Source: Saprospiraceae bacterium
Lineage (GTDB): Bacteria; Bacteroidota; Bacteroidia; Chitinophagales; Saprospiraceae
Direction: 5' to 3'
Length of the DNA stretch: 64,000 nt
Assembly (NCBI GenBank): GCA_013360405.1
Contig: JABWBR010000085.1
Span: 1-64,000 of the forward strand
Part shown: positions 15,669 through 23,920 of the stretch, one piece after another
Layout of the letters: each line of letters starts with the position of its first letter
Position numbering within the stretch: the stretch's first letter is position 1
Notes under the pieces: generated by a model
What the model was told of the DNA's origin: nothing
Databases searched by the model: none
What the model saw: only the letters and a program-made list of their open reading frames with translations
Made by a program: the position numbers and the translations under genes

Positions 15669-17225
15669 TCACCCCTCCACCGCCTTCCACTCCCTTACGT
15701 TCTTCGCCTCTACGTCGAAGGCCACGCCTACCAGCGTCAGCGGCTTGCCGGCCGCGCGGAAGCGCTCCGGGTAGCCCCGTTCATGAATCTGGGCCAGGGC
15801 GGCGTCGGCGCTTTCGCGCAATTTGAACTCGAAGATGTACACCCGTTCGCCCGCGTCAAGCACGGCATCCATGCGGCCCTGGTTGGTGGGGATTTCGGAG
15901 TGGACGACGTGGCCCGTGAGCGCCAGTACAACGTGCGTGACCGAGTGAAAATAGGACTCCTCGGTGCGGGTGATCTGGTAGGGCACGGAGGCGAAGATGG
16001 ACGAAAGCAGGGCGAAAAAGTTGGGCAGGTCGCCCTCGGCCAGAAAGCGGCGCATGCGCTGGGTGAGCGTCACGTCGGTGACGTCGACGGGGCGATCGAG
16101 GTAGGCGGCCAGGATATTTTGCAAAAAAGAAAGCCGCACTTCCCGGTTGGGATAACCCAGGTGATAAAGGGGCGATAAATCCCGGCTGAGTGTGATTTTT
16201 TGTATGGTAAAATAGCCGGTTTGCAACATCAGCGCGTGCAGGCCTATGTGGTGTACGTCGGCGCTTTCGAGCAAAAAATCGTTCGCCCTGAAGTTCTCCA
16301 GTTCGTAGGCGGGAATAAGTTGTTGTCGCAGCAGTTTGGTCAAAAAAGTAGGGGTCCCGGTGGCAAACCAGAAATTTCGAAAGGCCTTGTGGTGAAAGAA
16401 GTTCAGCAGAGAATACGGGTTATACACGCGGTGCTCGCCGTCCCAGGAATAACCGTTGTAGTAGGCCCGGATGTTTTCGAGCAGATCGGACCGGTCGAGT
16501 TTAAAATGGCGAGCCAGATCGGAAAGCCGGTCGTCGAAGTAGCGTTCCATTTCTTCCTGCGTCCAGCCCAGGAGCACGGCAAAATCCGGATGGATAGTAA
16601 TGTCGTTGAGGTTGTTGAGATCGGAAAAAATAGATACGCGCCCGTATTTCGACACGCCGGTGATAAACACGAAATGAATGTAACGGTCGAGCGATTTGAG
16701 CGTGCCGTAGAAGTTTTTGAGCGTACGCACGTTTTCCCTGATGCGTTCTTCGTCTTCGCCGAGAAAATCGGTGATGGCTTTGTCGTATTCGTCGATGAGT
16801 ACCACGGCTTTTTTGTCGCTGCTGCCGAGCGTCTCCAATAGGTGGCTGAATTTGTCTTTGGAGGTCTGCTCCCCGGGAATTTCCAGGCCGTATTGCGCCG
16901 CGATATCATCCATTTGCCTCGACAGGGCATATTCCAGCGGCTGTACGCGGTAGTCTATCTCGTTAAAGTCCACCCGGATGACGGGGTAGGGCGCCCAGTC
17001 AATTTTGTCTTCAATCCAAAGGCCTTTGAACAGCGCCTTATTGCCCCGGAATATTTCGTACAATGTGCTGATGAGCAATGACTTGCCAAAGCGGCGCGGG
17101 CGGGAGAGGAACAGGTATGGCCCGGCGTCGAGCAATCGGTAGATGTACTCGGTTTTATCCACGTATACGTAGCCGTCGCCGATGAGGGCGGGGAGGTCCT
17201 GTTTGCCGATAGGAAGTTTTTTCAT
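15669..17225 (-). CDS. AAA-ATPase-like / PD-(D/E)XK nuclease-domain protein
   Basis: A 518-residue protein of the AAA-ATPase-like plus PDDEXK_9 type (DUF1703). N-terminal KKLPIGKQDLPALI and YVYVDKTEYI lead to an unusual P-loop SRPRRFGKSLL (about 40-50); Walker B is KAVVLIDEYDKAI (about 137-149). The C-terminal nuclease-like fold has GRMDAVLDAGERVYIFEFKL (about 450-470), with Asp and E-x-K. These proteins are numerous and mobile in Bacteroidota; their function is unproven, with nucleic-acid processing inferred from the fold. It diverges from the conflict operon across 71 bp. Confidence 0.85.
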   Translation of the reverse strand: MKKLPIGKQDLPALIGDGYVYVDKTEYIYRLLDAGPYLFLSRPRRFGKSLLISTLYEIFRGNKALFKGLWIEDKIDWAPYPVIRVDFNEIDYRVQPLEYALSRQMDDIAAQYGLEIPGEQTSKDKFSHLLETLGSSDKKAVVLIDEYDKAITDFLGEDEERIRENVRTLKNFYGTLKSLDRYIHFVFITGVSKYGRVSIFSDLNNLNDITIHPDFAVLLGWTQEEMERYFDDRLSDLARHFKLDRSDLLENIRAYYNGYSWDGEHRVYNPYSLLNFFHHKAFRNFWFATGTPTFLTKLLRQQLIPAYELENFRANDFLLESADVHHIGLHALMLQTGYFTIQKITLSRDLSPLYHLGYPNREVRLSFLQNILAAYLDRPVDVTDVTLTQRMRRFLAEGDLPNFFALLSSIFASVPYQITRTEESYFHSVTHVVLALTGHVVHSEIPTNQGRMDAVLDAGERVYIFEFKLRESADAALAQIHERGYPERFRAAGKPLTLVGVAFDVEAKNVREWKAVEG

Positions 17226-17230
17226 GAGTG

Positions 17231-17238
17231 CAAATATA
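17231..17238 (-). promoter_or_regulatory. -7 box TATATTTG, near-leaderless start
   Basis: A perfect TAnnTTTG match only 5 bp before the ATG at 17225 on the minus strand. Transcription would begin at or next to the start codon, giving a leaderless mRNA. No clear -33 TTG. Confidence 0.4.
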
Positions 17239-17296
17239 ATAAATAAGAGCTATTCCATTTTCTTGCTATTTTTCAGTCGAAAAAACCCAACAGTTT

Positions 17297-18823
17297 ATGG
17301 CTGCAACCCAATTTTTTGACCAAATGCGCGATCTCATCGCCGACGATAAGCTAGAAACCGCCTTGAAGCAACTCCGCCTGTTGCTGGAGAACTCGCCCCA
17401 ACTCGATGAAGCCATCTTGCAAACCGCGCGTTTCAGCGACATCCGCCGGCAAATCCGGCTCGGACTGGTGAGCCACGAGGAGGCTAACCTGACCCAAAAC
17501 CAAATCCGCGGCGGGCTGCTCGACCTGCTGCGCGAGATCGAAACCCGGGGCGCCGAGCCGGCGTTGCAAAAAGAAATCGAACAGGCGATTTCGATTGTCA
17601 ACAGCAAAAACGTGGTGAGCGGATCCCGGATTTCCGCAGGCGGCAACGTACACATCGGCGATATCACGGTCGTACAGGCGCCCACTCCCGCCGCCGCCCC
17701 GCCCGAGCGAAAGTACAATAGAACGCTCATCCGCGCCCTTGTAGAAGCCATGCGCCCTTACAACGAGAAGGCGGAAAAACTCTGCGAGGGCTTTTCCTGG
17801 CTCGAACACCCGGAAAACCGGCGCAAAGTACAGCAGTTCGTCTTTCAGAACTTCGTGGGCGAAATCGGCAAACAACTGCGCAAACTCGTCAATATCGGCG
17901 ACGACGAACAGATGGCCCCCGCCCAACAAGAGCGCCACTACGTGGATAAATGCCTCGATATCGCGCGGCGCGCCTTCGACCTGCTGAACTATACCCTGCT
18001 ATCGGTTTGGTGGGACGCGGTCAAAACCGCCTCGCGCCCGCCCGAACCCGCCGAACAACAAACCCTCGGCGCCTTCTTCGAGTCGCACCTCGAACAGGGC
18101 CTCGACGCGCAGTTTCGCCTCCTGCAAACGCTCTGCGCCCTGTTCCGGCGCCATCAACTGGACTTCCCCTTCGGGGATGCCCTGGAGCGCCTGCTGCCGC
18201 AATTGACCGAAGACAGCCCGCTGCAACGCGCCTGCGCCCGGCTCGAACGGGCCGTGCAGGCGACCGACGCGGCGGATTCCGAAACCCAATTGGCCGACAT
18301 CATGCGGCACTTTGCCTTCCTGACCCAATACCGCATGGTGTCGCTCAAAAAAATCTCCTATCGCCAACTCCGCAACGGCCAACCCGAATACCTGCACCGC
18401 TACGTGGCGCTCGGCATCGACGTAAAATACAGCGAAGACGCCGAAAAAGGCCGCTGGGTCACCCTCGGCGAACAAACCCCCGCCGTGCTGCTTTACCGGG
18501 GTGAGGACTACCAAAACGGCATCAACCTCTTCCCCTTCGTCGTCGACTACAACGCCCTCACCTTCGAGCAGGGGGCCAAAATCTGCTTCTACAGCGCCCG
18601 CGACCTGGGCGACGCCGGCGCGCTCGAATACCGCTTTCTCGGCGACAACAGCATTGTGCGCATCGAAAAACAAGGCGTACAGACGCCCCAAACCCGCCTC
18701 GACGAACTGATGATGAACCCCGACCTGCTCAAAGCCCTCAACCTCGACTGCGTGGTGGACGGCTTCCACGAAGCCCGCCGCGCCCTGTCCGGCCATCAAA
18801 ACGACTTCTTCGACAACCTCTGA
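17297..18823 (+). CDS. EAD11-like effector-associated-domain protein, first gene of the DGR operon
   Basis: A 508-residue cytoplasmic protein. Residues about 1-90 match the EAD11 adaptor: a helical bundle with LIADDKLETALKQLRLLL, ILQTARFSDIRRQIRLGLVS and NQIRGGLLDLLREIE. A short glycine-rich linker follows (about 108-124, SGSRISAGGNVHIGDITV), a motif common between modules of Bacteroidota conflict proteins. Residues about 150-508 are a large alpha-rich region, then a mixed part with DVKYSEDAEKGRW and a FYSARDLGDAG segment; I do not recognise it. EADs bring effectors to NTPase partners through like-with-like contacts. It is 11 bp upstream of the nSTAND gene. GC is higher than the flanks. Confidence 0.75.
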   Translation: MAATQFFDQMRDLIADDKLETALKQLRLLLENSPQLDEAILQTARFSDIRRQIRLGLVSHEEANLTQNQIRGGLLDLLREIETRGAEPALQKEIEQAISIVNSKNVVSGSRISAGGNVHIGDITVVQAPTPAAAPPERKYNRTLIRALVEAMRPYNEKAEKLCEGFSWLEHPENRRKVQQFVFQNFVGEIGKQLRKLVNIGDDEQMAPAQQERHYVDKCLDIARRAFDLLNYTLLSVWWDAVKTASRPPEPAEQQTLGAFFESHLEQGLDAQFRLLQTLCALFRRHQLDFPFGDALERLLPQLTEDSPLQRACARLERAVQATDAADSETQLADIMRHFAFLTQYRMVSLKKISYRQLRNGQPEYLHRYVALGIDVKYSEDAEKGRWVTLGEQTPAVLLYRGEDYQNGINLFPFVVDYNALTFEQGAKICFYSARDLGDAGALEYRFLGDNSIVRIEKQGVQTPQTRLDELMMNPDLLKALNLDCVVDGFHEARRALSGHQNDFFDNL

Positions 18824-18834
18824 ACCCCCGCACC

Positions 18835-20559
18835 ATGGCACAACAAACGAAATACCCGTTCAAATTTCTCGACGCCTACGCCCGCGAAGACCGCGATATC
18901 TTTTTCGGCCGCGACGAAGAAGTGGAAGCCCTCTACCAGATGGTATTCCAGACCGACCTCATCCTCGTGTACGGCGCCTCGGGCACCGGCAAAACCAGCC
19001 TGATCCAGTGCGGTTTAGCCTCCAAATTCCAGACCTACGAATGGTTAGCCCTCAGCATCCGCCGGGGCGATAACCTCAACGAATCGCTCGAAAAAGCGCT
19101 CGCCGCCTACGACGACCCCGAAACTCCGGCCTCCGACGACCTCGACTGGCTCACCGATAGCAGCGAAACGCCCGCCCAGGCGACAGAATCGCCCGCAGCC
19201 CGGCGGCTGAAAAACCTCTATCTGCGGCACTTCAAGCCCGTTTTTCTCATTTTCGACCAGTTTGAGGAATTGTACATCCTCGGCACAAAAGCCGAGCAAA
19301 ACCGCTTTGTGGACACCGTGCGGGAAATCCTGCGCATCGAACAGCCCGTAAAAGTACTTATCAGCATCCGCGAGGAATATCTCGGCTACCTGTACGAATT
19401 CGAGCGAAAAGTGCCCGAGTTGCTGCGCAAAAAACTGCGCATCGAGCCCATGAACCTCGAAAAAGTGCAAACCGTGGTGCAGGGCATCAGCCGGCTGCCA
19501 TACAGCAACGTACACCTGCAACAAGGCGCGGAAGCCGCTATCGGTGAGGGTATCTTCGAAAAACTGAAAGAGCGCGAAAACGTGCTCAGCATTGAGCTGC
19601 CCTACCTACAGGTGTTTCTCGACAAACTGTACCTACAGATCACCGGCGACCGCAGCAGGCAGGCCGCCGCCACGATCACCGTAAGCGAACTCCAAAAAAT
19701 GGGCGACATCGGCGACGTGCTGCGCAACTTCCTCGACGACCAGGTGCAGGAAAACGCCCGCGCCCTCGGCGTACCGCCCGACACGATAAAAAAACTACTG
19801 TCCCCCTTCGTCACCCTTGACGGCACCAAAGAGCCGCTCTCGGCCGACCAACTGCACGCCCGCCTGCCTGAACTCGACACCCCTTTCATCGCCCGCAGCC
19901 TGCAAGCCTTCCAAAACAGCCGCATCCTGCGCTTCGACGAAAAAGAACAGCGCTACGAGGTGGCCCACGACTCTTTGGCCCGCCAGATCGCCACCTACCA
20001 GGACGCCGAGGACATCGCCCTGCAAAAAGCCGCCCAGATGATCCGCACCCAGATGCTGCTCGACGCCGACCGGCGCGAGGTGTTTTCGGAGAAACAGTTG
20101 CTGTTTATGGAGCCGTTTTTTGAAAAATTGCAACTCGCAACGGCGGAAATGGACTGGGTGGAGCAAAGCCGCAGGCACTGGGAAAACATCCGGAGCGAAG
20201 AAGAAAGGCGCCGGCGGGCGGAATTGGAAGCTACCAAAAAACGCCTGCGCCTGGTGCGCGGACTACTGCTCGTCGCCGTGTTGGCAGCGGGAGCGGCGGG
20301 GTATTTTGGGTGGGATGCGCGGCAACAAACCCGGTTCGCCAACCAAAAAGCCAATGAAGCCCGTGAAAATCTAGAAAAAATGCAAACCGCCGAACGCGCC
20401 CGCCTGCAAACCGAAATCAGCAAATACCTCAATTCCGCTGAAAAAATGCGCAAGGCTGGTGATCCGGATATGGCCAAAGAAATACTGCTCGCTGCGCCCA
20501 TGCCCGATTCCACACACCGCGATATCCGGGTGGACAGCCTGCTCAATCTCCTGAAATAG
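18835..20559 (+). CDS. nSTAND-type NTPase with C-terminal membrane segment
   Basis: A 574-residue protein. N-terminal FKFLDAYAREDRDIFFGRD (about 9-27) leads to Walker A GASGTGKT (47-54), Walker B PVFLIFDQFEELYILG (about 134-150) and the STAND sensor ISIREEYLGYLYEFE (about 179-193). A winged-helix-like region ends with the YEVAHDSLARQI motif typical of nSTAND1. One membrane helix (about 473-492) is followed by about 80 helical residues (SKYLNSAEKMRKAGDPDMAK). In the family a sensor array (WD40, TPR or FGE) usually follows in the same chain; here it is absent and an FGE sensor is encoded two genes downstream. ATP-dependent signal transduction is inferred. Confidence 0.85.
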   Translation: MAQQTKYPFKFLDAYAREDRDIFFGRDEEVEALYQMVFQTDLILVYGASGTGKTSLIQCGLASKFQTYEWLALSIRRGDNLNESLEKALAAYDDPETPASDDLDWLTDSSETPAQATESPAARRLKNLYLRHFKPVFLIFDQFEELYILGTKAEQNRFVDTVREILRIEQPVKVLISIREEYLGYLYEFERKVPELLRKKLRIEPMNLEKVQTVVQGISRLPYSNVHLQQGAEAAIGEGIFEKLKERENVLSIELPYLQVFLDKLYLQITGDRSRQAAATITVSELQKMGDIGDVLRNFLDDQVQENARALGVPPDTIKKLLSPFVTLDGTKEPLSADQLHARLPELDTPFIARSLQAFQNSRILRFDEKEQRYEVAHDSLARQIATYQDAEDIALQKAAQMIRTQMLLDADRREVFSEKQLLFMEPFFEKLQLATAEMDWVEQSRRHWENIRSEEERRRRAELEATKKRLRLVRGLLLVAVLAAGAAGYFGWDARQQTRFANQKANEARENLEKMQTAERARLQTEISKYLNSAEKMRKAGDPDMAKEILLAAPMPDSTHRDIRVDSLLNLLK

Positions 20560-20561
20560 TT

Positions 20562-21671
20562 ATGCAAAATCAGACTCACAGCTATCCTGACTGGTTCGCC
20601 GATTGGAAAAACCGCATCCAGTCCGCTCAAATCAAAGCCGCACTGCACGTCAACCGCGAACTGCTGCTCCTGTATTGGGAACTGGGGCGCGACATCGCCG
20701 AAAAACAACAACACGCCGCCTGGGGCGAGGGGCTCATTCCGCGCTTCGCGAAAGACTTGAAAGCAGCCTTCCCGCAGTTGACAGGGTTTTCCCAGCGCAA
20801 TTTGTTTTATATCAGAAAATTTTACCTGTTTTATCAATCATCGGTCCTCCCGTCACCGACAGTGGCGGCTACATCGCCCGATCAAATTGTGCAGCAACTT
20901 GCTGCACAATTACATGTATTTGACAACGAGAAACTTGCATTCTTTGTGTTGGTCCCCTGGGGCCACCATCAAATCATTTTGGACAAATGCAAAACCACTT
21001 CGGAAGCCATTTTTTACCTCAAAAAAACCGTGCAAAACAACTGGAGCCGCGATGCCCTGCGCGCCCAAATGCGCCAAAACCTGTATGAACGGGAGGGAAA
21101 GGCCATCACGAACTTTCAATGGACGCTGCCCAAACCACAAAGCGATCTGGCCATCGAAACTTTCAAAAATCCGTACCTGTTCGATTTTCTGAACGTCGGC
21201 AAAGAAGCGCTCGAACGCGACATCGAGCATGCCATGATGCGTCATGTGGAAAGGGTGCTGCTCGAACTCGGGAGAGGCTTCGCTTTTCTGGGCCGGCAGT
21301 TCAAAATCACGGTCGAAGAGGAGGATTACTTCATTGACCTGCTGTTTTACCACACGCGCCTGCACTGTTTCGTGGTGGTAGACCTGAAGGCCGACAAATT
21401 CAAGCCGGAATACGCCGGAAAACTGAATTTTTATTGCGCCGCCGCCGACGATCTGTTGCGTTCCTATCTAGACCAACCGACCATCGGGCTACTGCTTTGC
21501 CGCGAATCGGGTAAAAAAACCACTGTCGAATACGCCCTGCGCAACATCAATACTCCCCTCGGCGTGGCAGAGTATGTATTGACACAGCACTTACCGGAAG
21601 CCCTGCGCGATATGCTCCCTACCGTGGAACAACTCGAAGCCGAACTCGACGAACCGTTGGATAGCTTATAA
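20562..21671 (+). CDS. YhcG/DUF1016 family PD-(D/E)XK nuclease
   Basis: A 369-residue protein, full length for the family. The N-terminal DUF1016 helical domain contains ALHVNRELLLLYWELGRDIA (about 26-45) and FSQRNLFYIRKFYLFY. The C-terminal PD-(D/E)XK fold (about 225-330) has GFAFLGRQFKITVEEEDYFI, DLLFYHTRLHCFVVVDLKAD and GKLNFYCAAADDLL; Asp and the D-x-K lysine are present. Members occur alone or beside restriction-modification and defence genes. It starts 2 bp after the nSTAND stop, between the ATPase and the variable sensor, so co-translation is likely and it is a candidate DNA-targeting effector. Confidence 0.88.
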   Translation: MQNQTHSYPDWFADWKNRIQSAQIKAALHVNRELLLLYWELGRDIAEKQQHAAWGEGLIPRFAKDLKAAFPQLTGFSQRNLFYIRKFYLFYQSSVLPSPTVAATSPDQIVQQLAAQLHVFDNEKLAFFVLVPWGHHQIILDKCKTTSEAIFYLKKTVQNNWSRDALRAQMRQNLYEREGKAITNFQWTLPKPQSDLAIETFKNPYLFDFLNVGKEALERDIEHAMMRHVERVLLELGRGFAFLGRQFKITVEEEDYFIDLLFYHTRLHCFVVVDLKADKFKPEYAGKLNFYCAAADDLLRSYLDQPTIGLLLCRESGKKTTVEYALRNINTPLGVAEYVLTQHLPEALRDMLPTVEQLEAELDEPLDSL

Positions 21672-21682
21672 AACCTCCTGAT

Positions 21683-23290
21683 ATGCGAAAATATTTTTAC
21701 CTCGCCTTCCTCGCCCTCGCTCCCGGCCTCCTGCCTGCTCAAAAAAGCGGCGACCCGGGCTTCTGCGATACCATGCTTAAAAAAGCGAAAGCTGCTCTCA
21801 ATATAAACGATTACACCCGCGCCCGCGACTACTGCGAGGCAGCCCTGCCGCTCTGCCCTGGCCTTGCCGCGGACTTTGGAGTGGTGCAGGAGGCGGTGAA
21901 CAAGGGCATCGAAAACGAAAAACGCAGGGCGCGCAATGGAGAGAAGTATGCCAAAGAACTTTTGGCCGAAAGGCAAATGGCTAGTGAAAATTTCGTTCGC
22001 AAGTTTCTGAAAAGTGCCCGCGCCGACATGACGGCCCGCCGCTTCGACGACGCCCTGGAAAAAATCAAAACCGCCGCCGAACTGGGCGTATTGAAACCAG
22101 ATGTGGCTCAGACATACTTAGACAATGCCGACAGCAGCTTGCTGCATCTCAGCCACCGGACGGCACTGGAAAGTGTTCGGGGTGTGGCAGGATTAGGTAT
22201 TTTGACGCCGGAAACGCTTGGCCGGGCGTATCAGGCCATTGCTGATGCCGGCATTCTCTACTTAGAATATGACGTGGCGCTGGAATGTCTGCAAGCCATT
22301 GCCGCGCTGGGCGTTCTGAAACAAGAGGCCGCCAACGCCCTGCTGGAAATCGCCTTCTGGCATGGTGAAGCCGGCGACGCCGAGCGGGCGGCGGGCCTAT
22401 TGGACACTGTGGCGCAAGTAGCCGGCAAAAAAATCGATACGCGGCAGTTGCATCGAAAAGCCATCGAGGCATTTGACGCCGTTGCGTATAACAGGCTGAT
22501 GGAACGGTATTACCCGGTAATGGAGCTGATGGTTCCGGTGGAGGGCGGGAAATTTGAAATGGGAAGCGATACGAGCCGGGAAAGCGGCGAATATTTGCAC
22601 CAGCAGGAAGTCTCTTCTTTCCAAATGGCCCAATACGAGACAACCTGGTGGCAATATGGTCTCTTTTGCAAAGCCACCGGGCGCGATTCCCAAAGCCCGA
22701 ATTGGGGGAAGGATGGAGATAACCCGGTCGTGAATGCGTCCTGGTTCGATGCGATATTTTACCTCAACTGGGTGAATACACAATTTGGGTTGGATACGTT
22801 TTACATCGTGGATATGGAAAGCAAACGCGAGGGCAATTGGGGCGATTACTACGATGTTTCGCCAAATCCCGAGGCCAAAAAAGGTTATCGCCTGCCAACA
22901 GAGGCAGAGTGGGAGTACGCCGCCGGCGAAGGCAGCCAAAAACGCACCCGGTACGCCGGAACAGACGACGATGAACAGTTGGAAGACTATGCATGGTATG
23001 GTGAAAATAGTGAGGGCCGCACTCGAAGGGTCGGTACCCGAAAGGCCAATGCGCTGGGGCTGCACGACATGAGCGGCAATGTATGGGAATGGTGTTGGGA
23101 CAGGTACGGCGTTTATCCCGAAAACCCTGATAAAGACTATGCCGGCCCGAAGGAAGAGGGTACGTTCCGCGTTGTCCGCGGCGGGGGTTGGGGCAGCAAC
23201 CCGGAGTTCTGCCGGGTGGCGGACCGCTTCAGGTTCAACCCCGACTTCCGCTACGACTTCATTGGCTTCCGCCTGGTGTTCGTCCCGTAG
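21683..23290 (+). CDS. DGR target: secreted helical-repeat protein with hypervariable FGE/C-type-lectin domain
   Basis: A 535-residue protein with signal peptide MRKYFYLAFLALAPGLLPAQ, then TPR-like helices and a coiled stretch (about 25-270). The FGE-sulfatase domain (about 275-535) shows VPVEGGKFEMGSD, YRLPTEAEWEYAA, ALGLHDMSGNVWEWC and the closing GFRLVFVP. The Cys pair used by true formylglycine-generating enzymes is not evident, so the fold is probably a binding scaffold. Residues 492-535 are coded by the variable repeat. Diversified residues are 495, 502, 504, 505, 509, 514, 516, 518, 522 and 524-526, now mostly Phe, Gly, Asp and Tyr where the template codes Asn. It is the last gene of the EAD-nSTAND-YhcG operon, 11 bp after yhcG. 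Confidence 0.93.
   Translation: MRKYFYLAFLALAPGLLPAQKSGDPGFCDTMLKKAKAALNINDYTRARDYCEAALPLCPGLAADFGVVQEAVNKGIENEKRRARNGEKYAKELLAERQMASENFVRKFLKSARADMTARRFDDALEKIKTAAELGVLKPDVAQTYLDNADSSLLHLSHRTALESVRGVAGLGILTPETLGRAYQAIADAGILYLEYDVALECLQAIAALGVLKQEAANALLEIAFWHGEAGDAERAAGLLDTVAQVAGKKIDTRQLHRKAIEAFDAVAYNRLMERYYPVMELMVPVEGGKFEMGSDTSRESGEYLHQQEVSSFQMAQYETTWWQYGLFCKATGRDSQSPNWGKDGDNPVVNASWFDAIFYLNWVNTQFGLDTFYIVDMESKREGNWGDYYDVSPNPEAKKGYRLPTEAEWEYAAGEGSQKRTRYAGTDDDEQLEDYAWYGENSEGRTRRVGTRKANALGLHDMSGNVWEWCWDRYGVYPENPDKDYAGPKEEGTFRVVRGGGWGSNPEFCRVADRFRFNPDFRYDFIGFRLVFVP
23156..23290 (+). repeat. DGR variable repeat (VR)
   Basis: 135 bp, ungapped match to the template repeat at 24908-25042 (offset 1752). 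By my count 19 mismatches, every one at a template adenine (13 A to T, 6 A to G, none to C), and no mismatch at any template C, G or T. It covers the last 44 codons and the stop of the FGE protein. Identity ends exactly at 23156 and 23290. Confidence 0.97.
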
Positions 23291-23307
23291 TCAGTTGGTA
23301 TGCCCAT

Positions 23308-23326
23308 TCCGGCTTTACTTATGAGC
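23308..23326. repeat. 19-bp inverted repeat, left copy
   Basis: TCCGGCTTTACTTATGAGC is the perfect reverse complement of 25042-25060. It starts 17 bp after the target stop codon. With the right copy it brackets the HRDC gene, the reverse transcriptase and the template repeat. Confidence 0.9.
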
Positions 23327-23415
23327 AAAGCGAGTGGATGAGAAAAAAGGAGCAAAGGAGGAGGAGGGACGACGACTCCTGCGAGTTTTTTTGAAGCCAC
23401 GAGCGTTATTACCAT

Positions 23416-23443
23416 ACCGCCTCTGGCGGTCGAAATTTTTTTT
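23416..23443 (+). terminator. hairpin plus T-run between target and DGR enzyme genes
   Basis: ACCGCC-TCT-GGCGGT (23416-23430) followed by CGAAA and eight T (23436-23443): a short intrinsic-terminator-like structure 15 bp before the HRDC start. It would reduce read-through from the target operon into the HRDC-RT genes. Confidence 0.5.
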
Positions 23444-23458
23444 GAAAATCGATTTTTT

Positions 23459-23920
23459 ATGCAAATCAAACTCTTTACCATCCCCATTGGCGACAGCGGG
23501 GGCGCCTTGCAGGAGATGAACGCGTTTCTGCGGGGGAACAAGATATTGGAAGTAGAGAACCACTTCGTTGGCAACGACAACGGGGCCTATTGGTGCTTTT
23601 CCGTGCGCTACGTCGAGCGGGCTTACCCGGAGGCCGACAAAGACGCCAAAAAGGTAGACTACCGAAAGGTGCTGGATGAAGCTACCTTTGAAAAATTCTC
23701 CAGGCTCCGGGAAATCCGCAAAAAAGTGGCGGCGGACGAGGGTATTTCGGCTTTTATCGTTTTCACCGATGAAGAACTGGCCGAATTAGCCAAACTTGAC
23801 GAGATCACCGAAAAAGCCATGCTCGGCATCAAGGGCATCGGCGAGAAAAAAGTAGAGCGCTTCGCCAAATATTTCATCACCCAACCCAAAACGGATGAAA
23901 CGCCCGGCATTTCTGATTGA
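23459..23920 (+). CDS. HRDC-domain DGR accessory protein
   Basis: A 153-residue protein. The N-terminal part (MQIKLFTIPIGDSGGALQ, then YWCFSVRYVE) is typical of HRDC-type DGR accessory proteins. The C-terminal 80 residues are an HRDC (helicase-and-RNase-D C-terminal) fold: DYRKVLDEATFEKFSRLREI, EELAELAKL and LGIKGIGEKKVERFAKYFI. HRDC domains bind nucleic acid. In DGRs without the Avd four-helix protein, such a protein sits next to the RT and probably takes over template RNA or cDNA handling. It overlaps the RT gene by 26 bp, indicating translational coupling. No Avd homologue is in the window. Confidence 0.88.
   Translation: MQIKLFTIPIGDSGGALQEMNAFLRGNKILEVENHFVGNDNGAYWCFSVRYVERAYPEADKDAKKVDYRKVLDEATFEKFSRLREIRKKVAADEGISAFIVFTDEELAELAKLDEITEKAMLGIKGIGEKKVERFAKYFITQPKTDETPGISD

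Noticed and set aside
15648-16178. Plus-strand frames opposite the AAA/PD-(D/E)XK gene
   Set aside because: Antisense shadows of a gene with clear Walker and nuclease motifs.
22500-23290. Active formylglycine-generating enzyme
   Set aside because: I see no evident catalytic Cys pair, and its C-terminus is the hypervariable DGR region; a binding scaffold fits better.
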